Assembly: GCA_958450365.1 (NCBI GenBank)
Contig: CAUEEP010000725.1
Span: forward strand, 1,450,501 to 1,514,500
Reading direction: 5' to 3'
Length of the DNA stretch: 64,000 bases
Origin: Mesorhabditis belari
Lineage: Eukaryota; Nematoda; Chromadorea; Rhabditida; Rhabditidae
In this document: positions 19,837 to 32,185 of the stretch, in pieces
Position numbering within the stretch: position 1 is the first letter of the stretch
Layout of the letters: every line of letters begins with the position of its first letter
Program-made: the position numbers and the translations under genes
Notes under the pieces: model-generated
What the model saw: the letters and a program-made list of their open reading frames with translations, nothing else
Told to the model about the DNA's origin: nothing
The model's database searches: none

Positions 19837-21225
19837 TATATAGCACTTATATATACGATGATTACATCTAAATTTACAACCCCTCAAAATAGGATCATTT
19901 TTTCTAGAGCGCGGTATAATTTTAACCGTTACTGTAGCATAGTTCAGTGATCATTGATAACTAGCAACGAGTAGTGAATATTTATAAACTAAAGGCTCAC
20001 GGGAGATGGAAAGTGGATCATAGCAACTGTAAACTTTCAAAGGAAACGGCAATGGGTTGCGCCTGGAGTTACTGCTGCGAACGAGGTCTCCCAGAGATCT
20101 GGGAGGACCATCAATTAACTTTGAATAAATTTCGAAAAAGAGGGATAGGTTGTCTGCCCTTTACAATTTTGAAAGATTCGATTAAATCCGTGACCAAGCG
20201 GCGGTGTTTAAGGGATTTATGAACAAAAATTCTGAGTGTGTAAAAATCTTTAAAACTTTCTAAACTAGAAAACTTAAAACGAAGTTTTTGTTTAGTTTGA
20301 TCAAACACAATACATTACATTTCGGTTCAACATATGGTTAATTGGGTTCGATGCAGCCCAGACATTTCCTTGCAAATCAAAAATGAGGTAAGTTCAACCT
20401 ACAAGAAAAAATATTGAAAGAAAACCCAATATTCAATAAAAATTTAATTTATAAAGCTGGGGAAGCAAAAAATAGAGCCAATTCTACGACAAGAATTCGC
20501 TTTGGAGACTTCTACTAGCCTTTGTGGATGAAAATTTTCGCTGTTTTCTCTGTCTACTGTTTACTTTAATAAATTCGTTATGAAAAATCTCAAAAATCAA
20601 AAAGAGAGTCAAAATTCTTTTAAAAAAAGCTTTAAAGATGTTACATCTTTGCAAAAACCTCGGATAACAGAAAAGAGCCAAGGAAAGTTTGAATCGATTC
20701 ATCGATCGATTGAATCGATTGAATCAAGTTCAAGTCATCGTATGGTTATTGCCTGAAGACAAATATTCATAAAAACAGTCATCTTCATGTAGGTCTTTAG
20801 AATTTCTTTTAACATATCATAGAAAGGCTGATAGACTTCGGGATAAGAAATCCGATCAGTTGGAAATTCTGAATCATCAGAAATTCTGAATTCTAAACTA
20901 AAAGCAATCCAGGAAAAGTCACATTTTAAAGCTCTTTCCTAAAGCTATAGTAAAACTGTAGTAAACTGTAGTAAAGTAAACTAAAGCTATAGTAAACTGT
21001 AGCTTAAATAGAGGCAAGAAAAACAATCAATTTATCACTGAAAATCTGGTGTATAATTTTCAGCGAGAAGTCGGGCGTTCCCGGGCAGAACTTGGTGGTA
21101 CTTGAAGGTGTAAAATGTTCGGAGTCCACATCGCGTTTTTGCGCTTAAACAAGCCTAAAAGGTAAACTGATTACTGCAAATTGATATTAGTTATTTAAAG
21201 TTATTAGTTGCTAGGATATGTTGAG
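19837..21225. other. no gene seen
   Basis: An open frame at 19974-20222 has no recognisable domain. Short TAGTAAA-type repeats occur near 20940-21010. This is probably the 3' flank of the chemoreceptor gene. Confidence 0.4.
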
Positions 21226-24200
21226 CTAACGACCTTGCAATGGCGCTTTCAATAGCCCATCTATCAGATGCTTTCGATAAAATCGAGTGCTGAATAAGAG
21301 AATCAACGAGTTGACCCACGAATGACAGCTCACCAAAAGGCAACCGATTCCGCCAACTGAAAACTGATTTTATCAAAATTTGATAGCTTTGGAATAATTT
21401 TAAATCATTTCTTTCTTACTTTCTTCTGGCACAAACGAGACTCCGGCATGAGAAAGCATTGTCAACGACATTGGGATCATAACCAAGAGGCCAGCCGAAA
21501 AAGCCTAGAATTCTGAATTATTCTAAACTAAAACCAATCCAGGAAAAGTCGCATTTTAAAACTTTCAAGGCAAATACCTGAAGTGATAAAATCCGGAGAA
21601 ACGATCTTTGCAGCGATTGCGTTTTTTGGCTGCTTAAATGACCCTGAATATTCTTTTCTTTCGGAAATCCGGATCTTTTCATTGGGAAAGGCTGAGCATA
21701 GTGAGGGAATTCTTCTTTTGTACATCTAGTGCTTGTATTCGGGCTCTTCCAACACGTAACTCATTCAAATACCTTTCAAAAAGGATCAAAATTTAAGCCA
21801 CTCCGACGCAGGTGGATTAGAAATCGGCCAATTTTAGCGCAAGGATTATTATCTAAAAGGTGAAGCCGACTCAGTTCCTTTCCCTTTATGGATTCCAAAG
21901 GAAGCGCTATATATCGAAGGGGTTTGCCAGGTCATGAGCGATTACACATCCGCACAAAGAACACCTCGACAGTCACTACACAGTGATTTTCTTTTATTCT
22001 GTAAATGATTCCCAAATCAGATTTAATGTTAAAAATTTGGGCCTTGGTGTTTTCAGGGTCGTAGAACCTATTGGCGGGGTTTATTTCAACGCTTTGTCTT
22101 AAGAAAAGTCTGAATTGGCTTCGGGTTTTGCAGATGATAGCTTTTCACAATGAAAAGATCCGTATTTTGCTACAAGATCCCGATTTCCGAGAAGATCTTT
22201 TTCTTATCCAAGCTTATCTTATCCAAGATCTTGTTCTTATCCAAGCCAAATCCAATCAATCGTACATGATATTTTGTATATCGAACAATGAGAATTGTGG
22301 AAACAAGTAGGAAAGCGATAGCAAGAGTTGTGATAAATGAGCCCATGACTATGAAAAATGTGCGAAATCCAGGATCCTCTTTGAAAAGAAGCCAGTTTGT
22401 TTCGTTTACAAGCGACGAGTATGGTTGATCTTGTTTGATCTAGAAAATTTTCCGATAATGGGTAAATGAAGAGAATTTTCTTGTGTTTAAAGTAAACTTT
22501 CTGTCTTTTTTTTGTTTAATTGTGTATCTGACAAAAAACTGACATTTTCGTTTGGTCCATACAAAGCTCCAGTAAACATTGCAATCCACACAAGTCCTCC
22601 ACAAAAAATAACTGACAATCCAATGAAGACTATGAATATTTTCCAAAAGATAGACATTAGATACTTTTCCCGATTTGGATCAAGAGAAAAAAGTCGATAA
22701 AATAACGAATAATAGACGAATCCAATCGTGAAAGCGATGTTGAGTAAGTAAAGGCTCTAAAGATTGGGATGAACGTGAAGGACATGCAAATATTAGGTTG
22801 ATGCATAAGTGTTTTTGTTCCTTTTCGTCTGCCGTTTCAAGCCAACAAATGCACGAATTAAACTACGGTTGATTTCATTAAAAAAACCAATTATTTTTCT
22901 GCAAAATAACATTAAAACGGGTTTAAAAATATTTAATGCCTGGATTTTCTTGAGAGTATGAAGTCGGGTAGTCAAAAAGGGCTAACTCGATGATGCGGTT
23001 TAGACACCTTAGCTAAAGATGCTGTTTAGACACCTTAGCTAAAGAAAACCTATCTTCGTGTCAATAGATAAAAGATAGAGAAAAAAAACGTTTGATATTT
23101 CGCCAAAATTTCAGAGAAATTCATTCAGCCAATTTTTCCGTAGAGTTTTTTATAGATTTTTACGAAAAAGGCGTTTTTCACTCTCGAATTTGCTTGAAAA
23201 TGAACCGAAATTCATTTAAAAAGATGCAAATTGAACAAAAAAACACTTTTTTGATAGAGCAAACTATAGATTAATTGGTGAATTTGTTACTTTTTAACAG
23301 AAGTACGAAAAAAACGAAAAGACTTATGCATCAACCTATTATAATGCATCTTTTTAACTTTCTAAGACAATAGATTAACCTAAGCTGAAAAGCAAGAATT
23401 AATCATAAAATCTATCATAATTTTACATAGAATAGAAGAACAGTAAAATTTTTTTTGAATGACTTTGACAACCCTAGCCAAGCAGCACAAAAATCCTTTG
23501 TGGCATGATGCTAAAAACAGTTCAATTCGAGTTTTGGGTCTCTAAAAAATCGTCTTTTTCCATCTTTTTCTGAATTAATACGTTTAGAGTTAATTCCTAT
23601 AAAAGTAATGCTTTTTGAGCTCCATTATTGCTCGCAAATGCGAGGTTATCTCGCTCCAAGATAAGCTCGCAAATGCGAGGTGATCTTGGAGCAGCAATCA
23701 CTTAGCCTTTGCTGAATATTCGACACCAAATTCAAATTTGGGGGTAGGCTAATTTGCGCCAAGTTTTTTGCGCAACTGGATCATTTGCGCAACTGGATCA
23801 TTTGCGCAACTGGGTCGTTTGCGCAACTGGGTCGTTTGCGCAACTCGCCATAACTTTCTTCTAAGTCGGCCAATCTTTATGATTTTGGTTTCAATCTGTA
23901 GATCTCAATAAGTGCAACAAAATGAAACCAAAATCATAAAGATTGGCCGACTTAGAAGAAAGTTATGGCAAATGATCCTGTTGCGCCAAAAAAATTGCGG
24001 AAATTAGCCTACCCCCAAATTTGGGATCTAAACAATTAATTACCTTTTGTATTGCCGATTTTCGTGTTTTAGCTCATTTAGCCCGTTTACTGAATGAATG
24101 CCTTTAAGGTTGTTTGCTTTATTCAAAGGGTTTTTCAAAAAATCTCTTGATTTTCTGTTGGCCCCGAAAAACGAGGTGACTCCGAACTTTTGTGTCACTT

Positions 24201-25087
24201 TATATATGCAAAATGTACTTTGATCAGCTTACCAGTACTGTCACTTTCAGCAGATAAGGCATTTGGAATGGAGTGAGGAATAGAGCGGATAAATGAGGAG
24301 AACAAGTGATCGGATGGGTTAGGCAAGAGATTATGTCACCGATTTGCAGTGAGATCTGAAACGAGGCTTTGTCATCTTTATTTTGTTCAAACTGTTACGT
24401 TTAGATTTGTCTTCTGCGATTTCTTGGGTTGTATCTGTTTTCTTATTGGCTATTGGCGAAAATCCAACAACGAAATGTGCTCGATGCTTTGTTTGCTGGA
24501 GAAGAGGACTATTTTGTTTACAGAATTTCGTAAGTTAATTTGGTATAATTAAATGTTTATAATTAAATGTTTATAATTAAATTTAGTCTATGGATGTGCA
24601 CAGTATCGTACTGGATCAACTGATCAACTGTGTTGATGCCCTTCTCATTAATTGGTGCTGAACTACTGCAGAGATAATTTTGGAAATAAAATTATAGTTA
24701 ACACTTAAGAAATTTTTAGATTGTTTCGTTTAGCCGTACAGCTTTCATGAAAACACACACTTTCTGACGTACTCAACTTTCATTGAGACAAGATTGAGTG
24801 CGTCAGAAAGGGTGTGTTTTGCGCAGGCAACAATAAACAGCTAACTTCTGTGCTTTTCAGAGATTCTTAGCTGCACTCTCTAGCTCACTAGGCTTACGGC
24901 AGCTACGGTAATCCACAAAGAAACCTACCGATATCGTAAGCTGAACATTTCTGTAATCTTTCACATTCGACACTTTGTTTGTCGATATTATATAAATAAC
25001 GAGAATAAAAAGAATTGTGGCAAATGTTCCATTGAATGTAAAGATTAATGAAAATATGAATCGCGTCTTTGGACCCGGGATGAACAT
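21226..25087 (-). CDS. seven-transmembrane chemoreceptor-like GPCR, seven exons, 316 aa
   Basis: Exons: 25087-24929, 24355-24233, 22756-22544, 22439-22266, 21643-21578, 21504-21420, 21356-21226; 951 bases, every junction in phase, stop TAG. Seven hydrophobic segments are found. TM1 contains NGTFATILFILVIYII; TM3 is near SLYLLNIAFTIGFVYY; TM4 has GLSVIFCGGLVWIAMF; TM5 has FITTLAIAFLLVSTILIV; intracellular loop 3 carries SSQKTQSLQRSFLRILSLQ; TM7 is HSWVNSLILLFSTRFYRKHL. The TM6 segment and TM7 ending in FYRK are typical of nematode serpentine receptors of the srh/str type; I cannot assign the class with certainty. An in-frame TGA immediately precedes the ATG. Introns 2 and 4 hold a mariner MITE, a foldback and an 18-base repeat. 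Expected role: chemosensation in ciliated neurons (inferred from family). Confidence 0.88.
22793..23338. mobile_element. mariner-type MITE in receptor intron 2
   Basis: Starts TTAGGTTGATGCATAAGTG after TA and ends ACTTATGCATCAACCTA. Degraded internal frames on both strands; no intact transposase. Confidence 0.8.
23734..24022. repeat. foldback element in receptor intron 2
   Basis: Inverted arms share CAAATTTGGGGGTAGGCTAA at the ends and CCATAACTTTCTTCTAAGTC / CATAAAGATTGGCCGACTTA inside. The left arm carries a short tandem of TTTGCGCAACTGG. A second small palindrome (GCTCGCAAATGCGAGGT) lies at about 23620-23697. Confidence 0.85.
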
Positions 25088-25439
25088 TCATAAAATGAAA
25101 GACTTTCTCCAGTTTTTTAAAACTTTTAACTTGGAATATGTACGTAAATTCTCTAAATTCAACAATTCTAATAAAAAACAAGTACTTAACCATTCAAAAA
25201 CAAATCTAAAGCTTTGTTTTTTTTGAAGAAATTACAGCTTTTTAAAGAGTTCAAAAATCATAACAAGTTTGAAGTTCAAGAAAACATTAGGAAAGTTTCC
25301 ATAGCAATAACAAGCTCTCAAAATCTTAGATTGATTAAATTAGTGTAGATTTATTAAGTGTATTAGAAAATCTGTATCAGATATCTTCAAATGAAAGCTT
25401 GAACTCGATTTCATTGTCATTTTATTTAACAATGAAAAT

Positions 25440-25934
25440 ACCGTATTTTCTCTAATAGTAGTGCACCCTGGTGAGCCGAGTTGGCGACTATTTTACGGCT
25501 TCCAAGCTTTTGCAGAAGCTCAACACTCAAATCCCCCACAAGATCTCATCGTCAGCTACATTTTCCGACCACACATCGATAGGTTCTGATAAGCGGTTCT
25601 CGAGATTTCGAGGAATTTAGGCGACGCTCAAAGTAGACTTAGATTGTTCCGTTCAACTAAAGCATTCAAAATTGGAATATCAGTTGAACATCTTTGAGCA
25701 ACTTTAGGATGCTTTTTCCTGATTATTTTCTAGTAGTGCACCCCGTCGAGCCGAGTTAATGACTATTTTACCGCTTCCAAAGTTTTCCCAGAAGCTCAAC
25801 ACTCAAATCCCCACAAGCTCTCATCCTCAGCTACATTTTCCGACCCCACATCGATAGGTTCTGATAAGCGGTTCTCGAGATTTCGAGCAATTTAGACGAC
25901 GCTCTGGGTGCACTACTATTAGAGAAAATACGGT
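25440..25934. mobile_element. CCGTATT MITE, two-unit copy
   Basis: Ends CCGTATTTTCTCTAATAGTAGTGCACC and its complement. The body (AGCTCAACACTCAAATCC, CATCGATAGGTTCTGATAAG) occurs twice in tandem (25441-25640, 25736-25933). Other copies are at 27974, 28300, 33557 and 47399. Sequence at 25088-25439, the 5' flank of the receptor gene, shows nothing recognisable. Confidence 0.88.
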
Positions 25935-25950
25935 AAATGATATCAGATCT

Positions 25951-26324
25951 CGGGCCATAATGTCGCAGGAAACAGCGGTGGGAAAGCCAAAAATTTCCTG
26001 CTGAAATTCCCGGGGGAAATTTTTATAAGGGAAAAAATTTCCCGCGCAAATACTGCGGTAAACCAGCGGAAGACTTTTTCCAAGGGGAAATTTCTTACGT
26101 CATCATCTTTCCAGCGGGAAACTTTTCGCGGGAATCTTTCCGTGAGATGATGGCATGATAAAGGGTCAAGAAAGGAAGCTATAAGTCATTCGGGACGGCA
26201 CAGAAAAGTAGTGTGCACAGACAGACAGACAGACATAACTCTTTTATATATCTACTATAAAATTAGAGGGAAATTTATTTCTATTTTTTATTTCTAGGGA
26301 AATTTCCCGCCACATTATGGCCCG
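25951..26324. mobile_element. inverted-repeat element carrying a SINE piece
   Basis: Terminal inverted repeats CGGGCCATAATG / CATTATGGCCCG. The interior is TTTCCCG-rich. A fragment at about 26150-26270 matches the SINE tail (AGCTATAAGTCATTCG, ACAGACAGACAGACATAACTC, TATATATCTACTATA). Confidence 0.75.
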
Positions 26325-27050
26325 AGCTCAGGTTTTTAGACAAGAAATCGATAGCAAAATGAGAGATTCAGGAAATTCCCAATGAATTCAACTTTTGTTA
26401 ATTGGATGATAAGAGTGAGAAGTTTAAAGTTAATGTAAACACTAAGCTGCATAGGAGTGAGCTAGCTTTAGTAGCTTTGAGTCAACAAAGCTTTAGAAGC
26501 AATAAATAGCAAGGAAATTTGGGGAAATTGAAATTTCAAGTCTTCCTCTTTCTATTTCTGAGAATTTACTCAAAGATCTCCAACCATATTTCTCAAAAGC
26601 TTCTGTAATTAGCACAAAAAAGTTGATATTCCCAGCAATTAGAAGATGCGGTCAAAAGCAAAAAATAAAAGAAAGAAGAGTCTCCCGGAAACAAATAATT
26701 AAAACAATTTGCGCATAATCTAGAAAAAGTTTTTTTAATGAAAAAATAAATGCACTTGTGTACGGTTTTAGGTTGAATAATGGCTAGGTTTGGATCTAGG
26801 TTTGGATCTAGGTTTGGATTTCCGGGAATTTCAGCTGATGTGTCATGGAGTTGGGTAAAGCAGCTGCGGTTTCATTTTGTTGATCGAATATCTTCAATTG
26901 CAAAGATTTTGTTTACTAAAAAGCTATTCAATCAACAAAAGAAAATCGATCAACACAAGCATTTGCTTTGGAAAACTCCGGGTTTTGTCTTAGAATGTCT
27001 TTAGAAGATTTCTCTTCAAGATACTGTAATCTTAACCTTTTTTTCTTATA
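26325..27050. other. no gene seen
   Basis: An open frame at 26780-27004 begins with three repeats of GGATCTAGGTTT and has no domain features. No splice-supported exons were found. Confidence 0.4.
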
Positions 27051-27476
27051 TTAGATGCACCCATAAGAAATGCGGATTTCAACATTTTCATAGATTTCCA
27101 ACGATAGAAACGTGATGTTATAAACTAGAATCGATGAATGTTATAAACTATTTGAAAGCTGTAAATCTCCTCTAAAAAATAGGCTGAAAAGTGTTTCAAT
27201 TGATCGAAACATTGAAGAAATTTCGAGAGCGAAATGCGAGTGACCAAAAAAGGGCAAAAAAAGGAATCGAGTCACTTTAGGGACAAGTTTAGTGTGTTCA
27301 AAATAGAGTTGGCTTCCCAAAATTGAAGATTTAAACAAAAAAAAAAGGATAACTATATATCAATTCATTGAAAAAGTCTAACGGAAATAGCATCAGGAAA
27401 TAGTTTATAGCATCACGTTTCTATCGTTGGAAATTTATGAAAATGTTGAAATCCGCATTTCTTATGCATTTACCTT
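27051..27476. repeat. foldback element
   Basis: Arms at 27061-27124 and 27407-27472 are inverted copies sharing AAGAAATGCGGATTTCAACA and AACGATAGAAACGTGATG. The central part shares words with 30650-30720 (GAAAGCTG..GATCTCCTCTAAA). Confidence 0.8.
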
Positions 27477-27973
27477 ATAGTATTCAGGTCAGATTGAATA
27501 TTTTTGTCTTATTTAAAAGATATGCAACTACTTTATCTTCTAAAATTGACGTTTCTTAGAATTTCAATAACTCTAACTCTGAGAAATTTGATTGTTTTAG
27601 GTCTGGTTGAAGAAATCGAAACTTTTCGTCGACGAAAATAAATGAAATTAACAAGAAGCGGATTTTTTTTTTAAATACTAACGTTAAGAAGTCTTTCAGA
27701 TATTTCAAAAGCGCGTCGATCGGCCTAGAGACCGACAATCCATACGATCCAACAGGGGACATGACTTGCAAGAGATCGGTCAGTTGAAAGAATGTTTAAT
27801 TGATAGAAAATGAAAAGATATTGTTTTTATAATGTGTTCAGGTAACTCCAAAAGTTCAAGTCGATAAACACATCGATCTCTCTGGATCAACGATCGATGA
27901 AGTGAAAGATGCCCTCATCCAGGATGGACCCATCACTGTCGGTGAGAGGTTTCGAGACTTTTGAAAGCATGTA

Positions 27974-28191
27974 CAGTATTTTCTCTAATAGTAGTTCACC
28001 CCAGCAAGCCGAGTTGATGCCTATTTTACGGTTTCCAAGCTTTTGCAGAAGCTCAACACTCAAATCCCCCACAAGATCTCATCGTCAGCTACATTTTCCG
28101 ATCCCACATCGATAGGTTCTGATAAGCGGTTCTCGAGATTTCGAGCAATTTAGGCGACGCTCTTGGTGCACTACTATTAGAGAGAATACGG
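27974..28191. mobile_element. CCGTATT MITE copy
   Basis: About 218 bases with ends CAGTATTTTCTCTAATAGTAG and CTACTATTAGAGAGAATACGG, just 30 bases after a protease-pseudogene exon. The body matches the 25440 copy. Confidence 0.9.
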
Positions 28192-28299
28192 GGTTCGGCG
28201 ATCACTGGATTCAGCTAAAACAATTGTAATCTAGAAATTAAATGCCTGAGAAAGAGATATCACCTCACAGATGTTACTGTAATCTGCCAAAGCTGTTTG

Positions 28300-28525
28300 C
28301 TCTATTCTCTTTCTCTCTAAGAGTAGCTCACCCCAGCGAGCCGAGTTGGTGCCTATTTTACGGGTTCCAAGCTTTTGCAGAAGCTCAACACTCAAATCCC
28401 CCCACTAGATCTCATCGTCAGCTACATTTTCCGATCCCACATCGATAGGTTCTGATAAGCGGTTCTCGAGATTTCGAGCAGTTTAGGCGACGCTCTGGGT
28501 GCACTACTATTAGAGAAAATACGGT
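28300..28525. mobile_element. CCGTATT MITE copy
   Basis: Same body as 27974. The left end is degraded (CTCTTTCTCTCTAAGAGTAGCTCACC); the right end is intact (ATTAGAGAAAATACGGTA). Confidence 0.88.
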
Positions 28526-28640
28526 AAATATATTGATCCAAAAAGCTTTTATTGTATTTTTAACGGTAAGCCTCTTGATGCCTCCTTAAATAAGAAATTT
28601 TAAGAAGTATTTGTGCAAGAGGACATAGGCAATCGTTCTA

Positions 28641-29643
28641 TTAGGTTGACAAGAAAGTTCTCGGAAAAAGTTTGCACAGTGATTTCTCAAAAACAAAAAA
28701 CCATCTTCCCAAATTCTTCCCAAATTTTTTTAAGAAACTTTACTATATTTCAAAAAGTTTTTGACAAAAAATCAGAGTGAGCTTCAGATAAAAAATTAGA
28801 GATTTCTTCAGCTGAAGTGACTTGGTCTCTTTTTAAGTGATCAACCTTTAGACAAGTTTAAATGGGTTAACGAATAGGTAATATGTCATTCAAAACCTAA
28901 AATCAAGTACTTAACACAGGAAAAACAGGGAAAATCTGCGATTAAGACAAATTTTTTCTAAGACTTTAACAGAATGACCTCTTTTAAGAAAAACTCAGTG
29001 CCAAGATGAAACCAAAAAAATGTTCTTTTGAAATACAGCTTCTCTGTAAAAAGTTTTTAACCAAAAATAGAAAATAGAGATTAAAAATAGAGAAAATGAA
29101 GCGTATTGCTTATTTATGTTAGGTTTACTCCATCAGGAATCGTTTTTGTCATCGCAAAAAGTGAGCTGAAGCTGGAAAATAGTCCCTTTTTGAAGAAACT
29201 TTAAACATAAATGTGGAATCAATTTCAAAAGCATTTGAGCAAATCGTCATTTGAGATTTCTAGAGGGTTTTCAGTATTTGGCTCATCGTAAAGGCTTTCA
29301 TTGCCTTCTCGAAAGCGCTGAAACCCTTGACGACACTGACTTTCACTGATAAAATCATCTCCAAAAGCTTTGACAAGTGAGCGGTGAGATTCACCAGGGA
29401 TTTTTCCTTGTTTGAAATTGTAGAGCACGGCAGCTCGAAGCTGCTGAGTGAGCTGAATTTCAGCTAGAAAATACTTTCTCAAAAATCTCTAAAATTTTAA
29501 GGGAAAGCCGCTCTCATTTTTTTACGAGTAATTTCTTGGAGTCGACTCGTAAATAATAGAAAAAAAAGGCTCTTGAATTGATGGATTCCTTTTTGAAGAA
29601 ATTCCAGCTCAAACTTTTTCCGAGAACTTTCTTTCCAACCTAA
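28641..29643 (-). mobile_element. mariner element with TA target duplication, defective
   Basis: Ends TTAGGTTGACAAGAAAGTTCTCGG and its complement are flanked by TA (28639-28640, 29644-29645). Minus frame 29482-29225 encodes the N-terminal mariner region (RAAVLYNFKQGKIPGESHRS, GDDFISESQCRQGFQRF) and then stops; the catalytic domain is absent. Confidence 0.85.
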
Positions 29644-30110
29644 TATCATGGCTCACCTATTTGAATCTGTTTTCCATTGAAAAATCCAGCCAAAATCCTT
29701 TTTTAAATTTACATTTACATTTACAAGTGTCAAGTGCTTAAAATAGGGAAAATTTGTGATTAAGGCGAATTTAATCCAATGCTTTAACTTTTTAGAATCA
29801 CCTATTTTAGCAAACACTCAGTGCCAAGATGACACGAAAAAAATGATCTTTTGAAATACAGCTTCTCTGTAAAAAGTTTTTAACCAAAAATAGAAAATAG
29901 AGATTAAAAATAGAGAAAATGAAGCGTATTGCTTAGTTATGTTAGGTTTACTCCATCAGGAATCGTTTTTGTCATCGCAAAAAGTAAGCTGATTTTAAGC
30001 TGGAAAATACTTTTTCAAAAATCTCTAAAATTTTAAGGGAAAGCCGCTTTCATTTTTTTTACGAGTAATTTCTTGGAGTTGACGTGTAAATAATCGAATA
30101 AAGTGTTCTT
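28860..30110. repeat. duplication spanning the mariner edge
   Basis: Sequence at about 28980-29160 (ACTCAGTGCCAAGATGA, GAAGCGTATTGCTTA, CTCCATCAGGAATCG) is repeated at about 29815-29985, and 29460-29545 is repeated at 29995-30085. The second copy lies outside the right TA boundary of the 28641 mariner. Confidence 0.75.
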
Positions 30111-30627
30111 GAGTTGGTGGATTTGTTTTCAAGAAATTCTAGTTCAAATCTGTACAAAGCCTTTCTGATTAGTGAACCAACAGGTGCCTATCTACCCGAC
30201 GAATTCCATTATTACGGCGGTGGGCTGTTTGATGTGGGTTGCACCAAAAAAAACGTTGGATATCATTTGATGATGATCGTCGGTTATGGTAATAAAGTGG
30301 AATTTGAAAAGATTTTATTTAAAGTTTTAGGAAAGGAAGCTGATGGAACGCCTTATTGGCTAATCAGAAACTCGTGTGGGTGAAGATTGGGGAGAGAAGG
30401 GTTACATCAAGGTTTGTTTTCAGAAAGTAAAGCCTTTTTTAAAAAGTCAATTCATCATTTTATCAATCAGAAATGCAGTTACTTTTTCAAATTTAGTGGA
30501 AAATGGGCGAGAATTTGTGCAGCATTGAGACCGATTTCGCTCAGGCAAAGATCAAAGATTTGCCGGCTTCGTAGAAAGAATAAAATTGTCTTAAACTTGC
30601 TTGAAAAAGAAAAATGCAATGAAAATA

Positions 30628-31150
30628 TTAGGTTGATATCGAGCAGATGTATATGAGTGTTATATATCATTCGAAAGCTGAAGATCTCCTCTAAATTTTG
30701 ATATAAAAAGTTTTTGAATTCATTCAACTTTTTGGGGAATTGACTGCACAAAGGGAGAGGTCGTTTTCGAAAAAACCCATTCCAGCTTAGCTATTCCTCA
30801 AGTTTTATCGTGTAAAATAACCGCCCAGAAAAGAAAAGGAAAGTAAAGATGCTCTGAAATTGTTATATTTTAAAAAAAAGTTGTATTGATATATCTATTG
30901 GCCAAAGATCAAACGGTTAACTCAATTTGAGCGGAGTCAAAACTTGATCCAAAGGCACCCTTCCATTTTTTGGCCACCTCTTCTTCTTCAGGCCAGTCAA
31001 TTTGCCCGAAAGCTGAACAAATTCAAAAACTTTTTATATCAAAATGTAGAGGAGATCTTCAGCTTTCGAATAATACTCATAAATATTTTTTTCTTGATTT
31101 CGGTATCTTGAGAAATTTACAAAATAGTAAAAAACACGCATTCATAACTG
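30628..31150. mobile_element. mariner-type inverted-repeat element
   Basis: Starts TTAGGTTGATATCGAG after TA. Arms at about 30655-30725 and 31010-31090 are inverted copies (TCGAAAGCTGAAGATCTCCT, AAAAACTTTTTATATCAAAA). At 31130-31150 it runs into another mariner terminus (ACGCATTCATAACTGGACAACCT). Confidence 0.65.
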
Positions 31151-31154
31151 GACA

Positions 31155-31700
31155 ACCTAAAAATTATTGCAACAAGAGTTCAAAGACCGTTTTCCAAACA
31201 GGAAAACGGGCGTGTCATGGGCGTGTAAAGCCAATAACAATCAAAATTGGACCTTCATGCAAGATGGAGCTCCCGCTCACACGAAGAAGACGGTTCAGGA
31301 CTGGTGTGTGGCCAACTTTCCCTCAGTGATCACCAAGGATGAATGGCCTCCAAACTCACCGGATCTCAATGTGATGGACTTTTCCATTTGGGCAATCTTA
31401 GAGGCTAATGTCTGCTCTCGAAAACACACAAGTTTGGATTCTTTGAAGAAGTCTTTGACCAAATGATGGAAGGCGATTCCTCAAGATGACATTCGGGCCG
31501 CAGTGGAGGCATTTCCGAAACCGATTAAGGGCTGTTATCAAGGCAAAAGGCGGTCATATCGAATGATCTCTTGTTTCCTTATTTGTTACTGTTACATAAA
31601 GCCACTTCTGTTTAAAAAATCTTCTTCCAGTGAAACTTCTTGGTGTGCAATGCCTTGAGTATCTTGTTGCAATAATTATGACGCACCCTGTGCATAAGGA
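31155..31700 (+). pseudogene. Tc1/mariner transposase C-terminal remnant with right end
   Basis: Frame 31167-31463 includes WTFMQDGAPAHTKKTVQDW and ITKDEWPPNSPDLNVMDFSI, the second and third catalytic regions of a mariner-like transposase. It is broken by a TGA at 31464 but continues homologously (DDIRAAVEAFPKP). The right end reads TTGCAATAATTATGACGCACCCTGTGCA. The left half is missing. Confidence 0.8.
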
Positions 31701-32039
31701 ATTTTTCTAGAAATGAAGATATTCAGCTGTAAATTTGTACCCAGTGGTTTTCGGGGCCAAGGAACCGATTATAACTATACGTTTTACCAAATCAAAATCA
31801 AATTTTCAATTTTTATATCATTTAAAAGCGTATTTTCTTTAAAATAACATAAAAAGTTAGGAAAAATTCTGTCTAAACAAAGTTGTGAATCTTTAAAACA
31901 TGACTACTTTAAAGCTATAACTTTAAATGTACCGTAGACGCAAGCTACATTAATTTAAGCTTGAATTGATTCAAGTCTTGGCTTCATTTGGCCTCTCATC
32001 GATCCCATCAATGACACTACTCATTCTCATATCTCATAA

Positions 32040-32185
32040 AGGCGGTCATATCGAATGATCTCTTGTTTCCTTATTTGTTACTGTTAAATAAAGCCATTTC
32101 TGTTTAAAAAATCTTCTTCCAGTGAAACTTCTTGGTGTGCAATGCCTCGAGTATCTTGTTGCAATAATTATGACGCACGCTGTAT
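32040..32185 (+). mobile_element. solo right end of the same mariner family
   Basis: 146 bases nearly identical to 31545-31690 (AAAGGCGGTCATATCGAATG ... GCAATAATTATGACGCACGC). Sequence at 31700-32040 and 32190-32575 shows nothing else recognisable. Confidence 0.85.

Larger units (their letters stand above)
27700..30411 (+). pseudogene. papain-family protease, broken 3' part
   Basis: Exons: 27700-27778, 27842-27941, 30160-30288, 30331-30411. The first encodes SIGLETDNPYDPTGDMTC, close to exon 9 of the 37-41 kb protease, and ends with the same GTCAGT donor. The second ends IQDGPITV. The third carries EFHYYGGGLFDVGC and YHLMMIVGYG (the catalytic His region, with Tyr before His where Asn or Gly is usual). 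The fourth has WLIRNSCG and then a frameshift: one extra base breaks the RNSWGEDWG motif holding the catalytic Asn. The catalytic Cys exon is not found upstream. Intron 27942-30159 has been filled by two MITEs, a mariner and a duplication. I judge it a pseudogene. Confidence 0.78.

Noticed and set aside
19974..20222. 82-codon frame with several cysteines
   Set aside because: No signal peptide, splice sites or similarity that I recognise; left as unannotated sequence.
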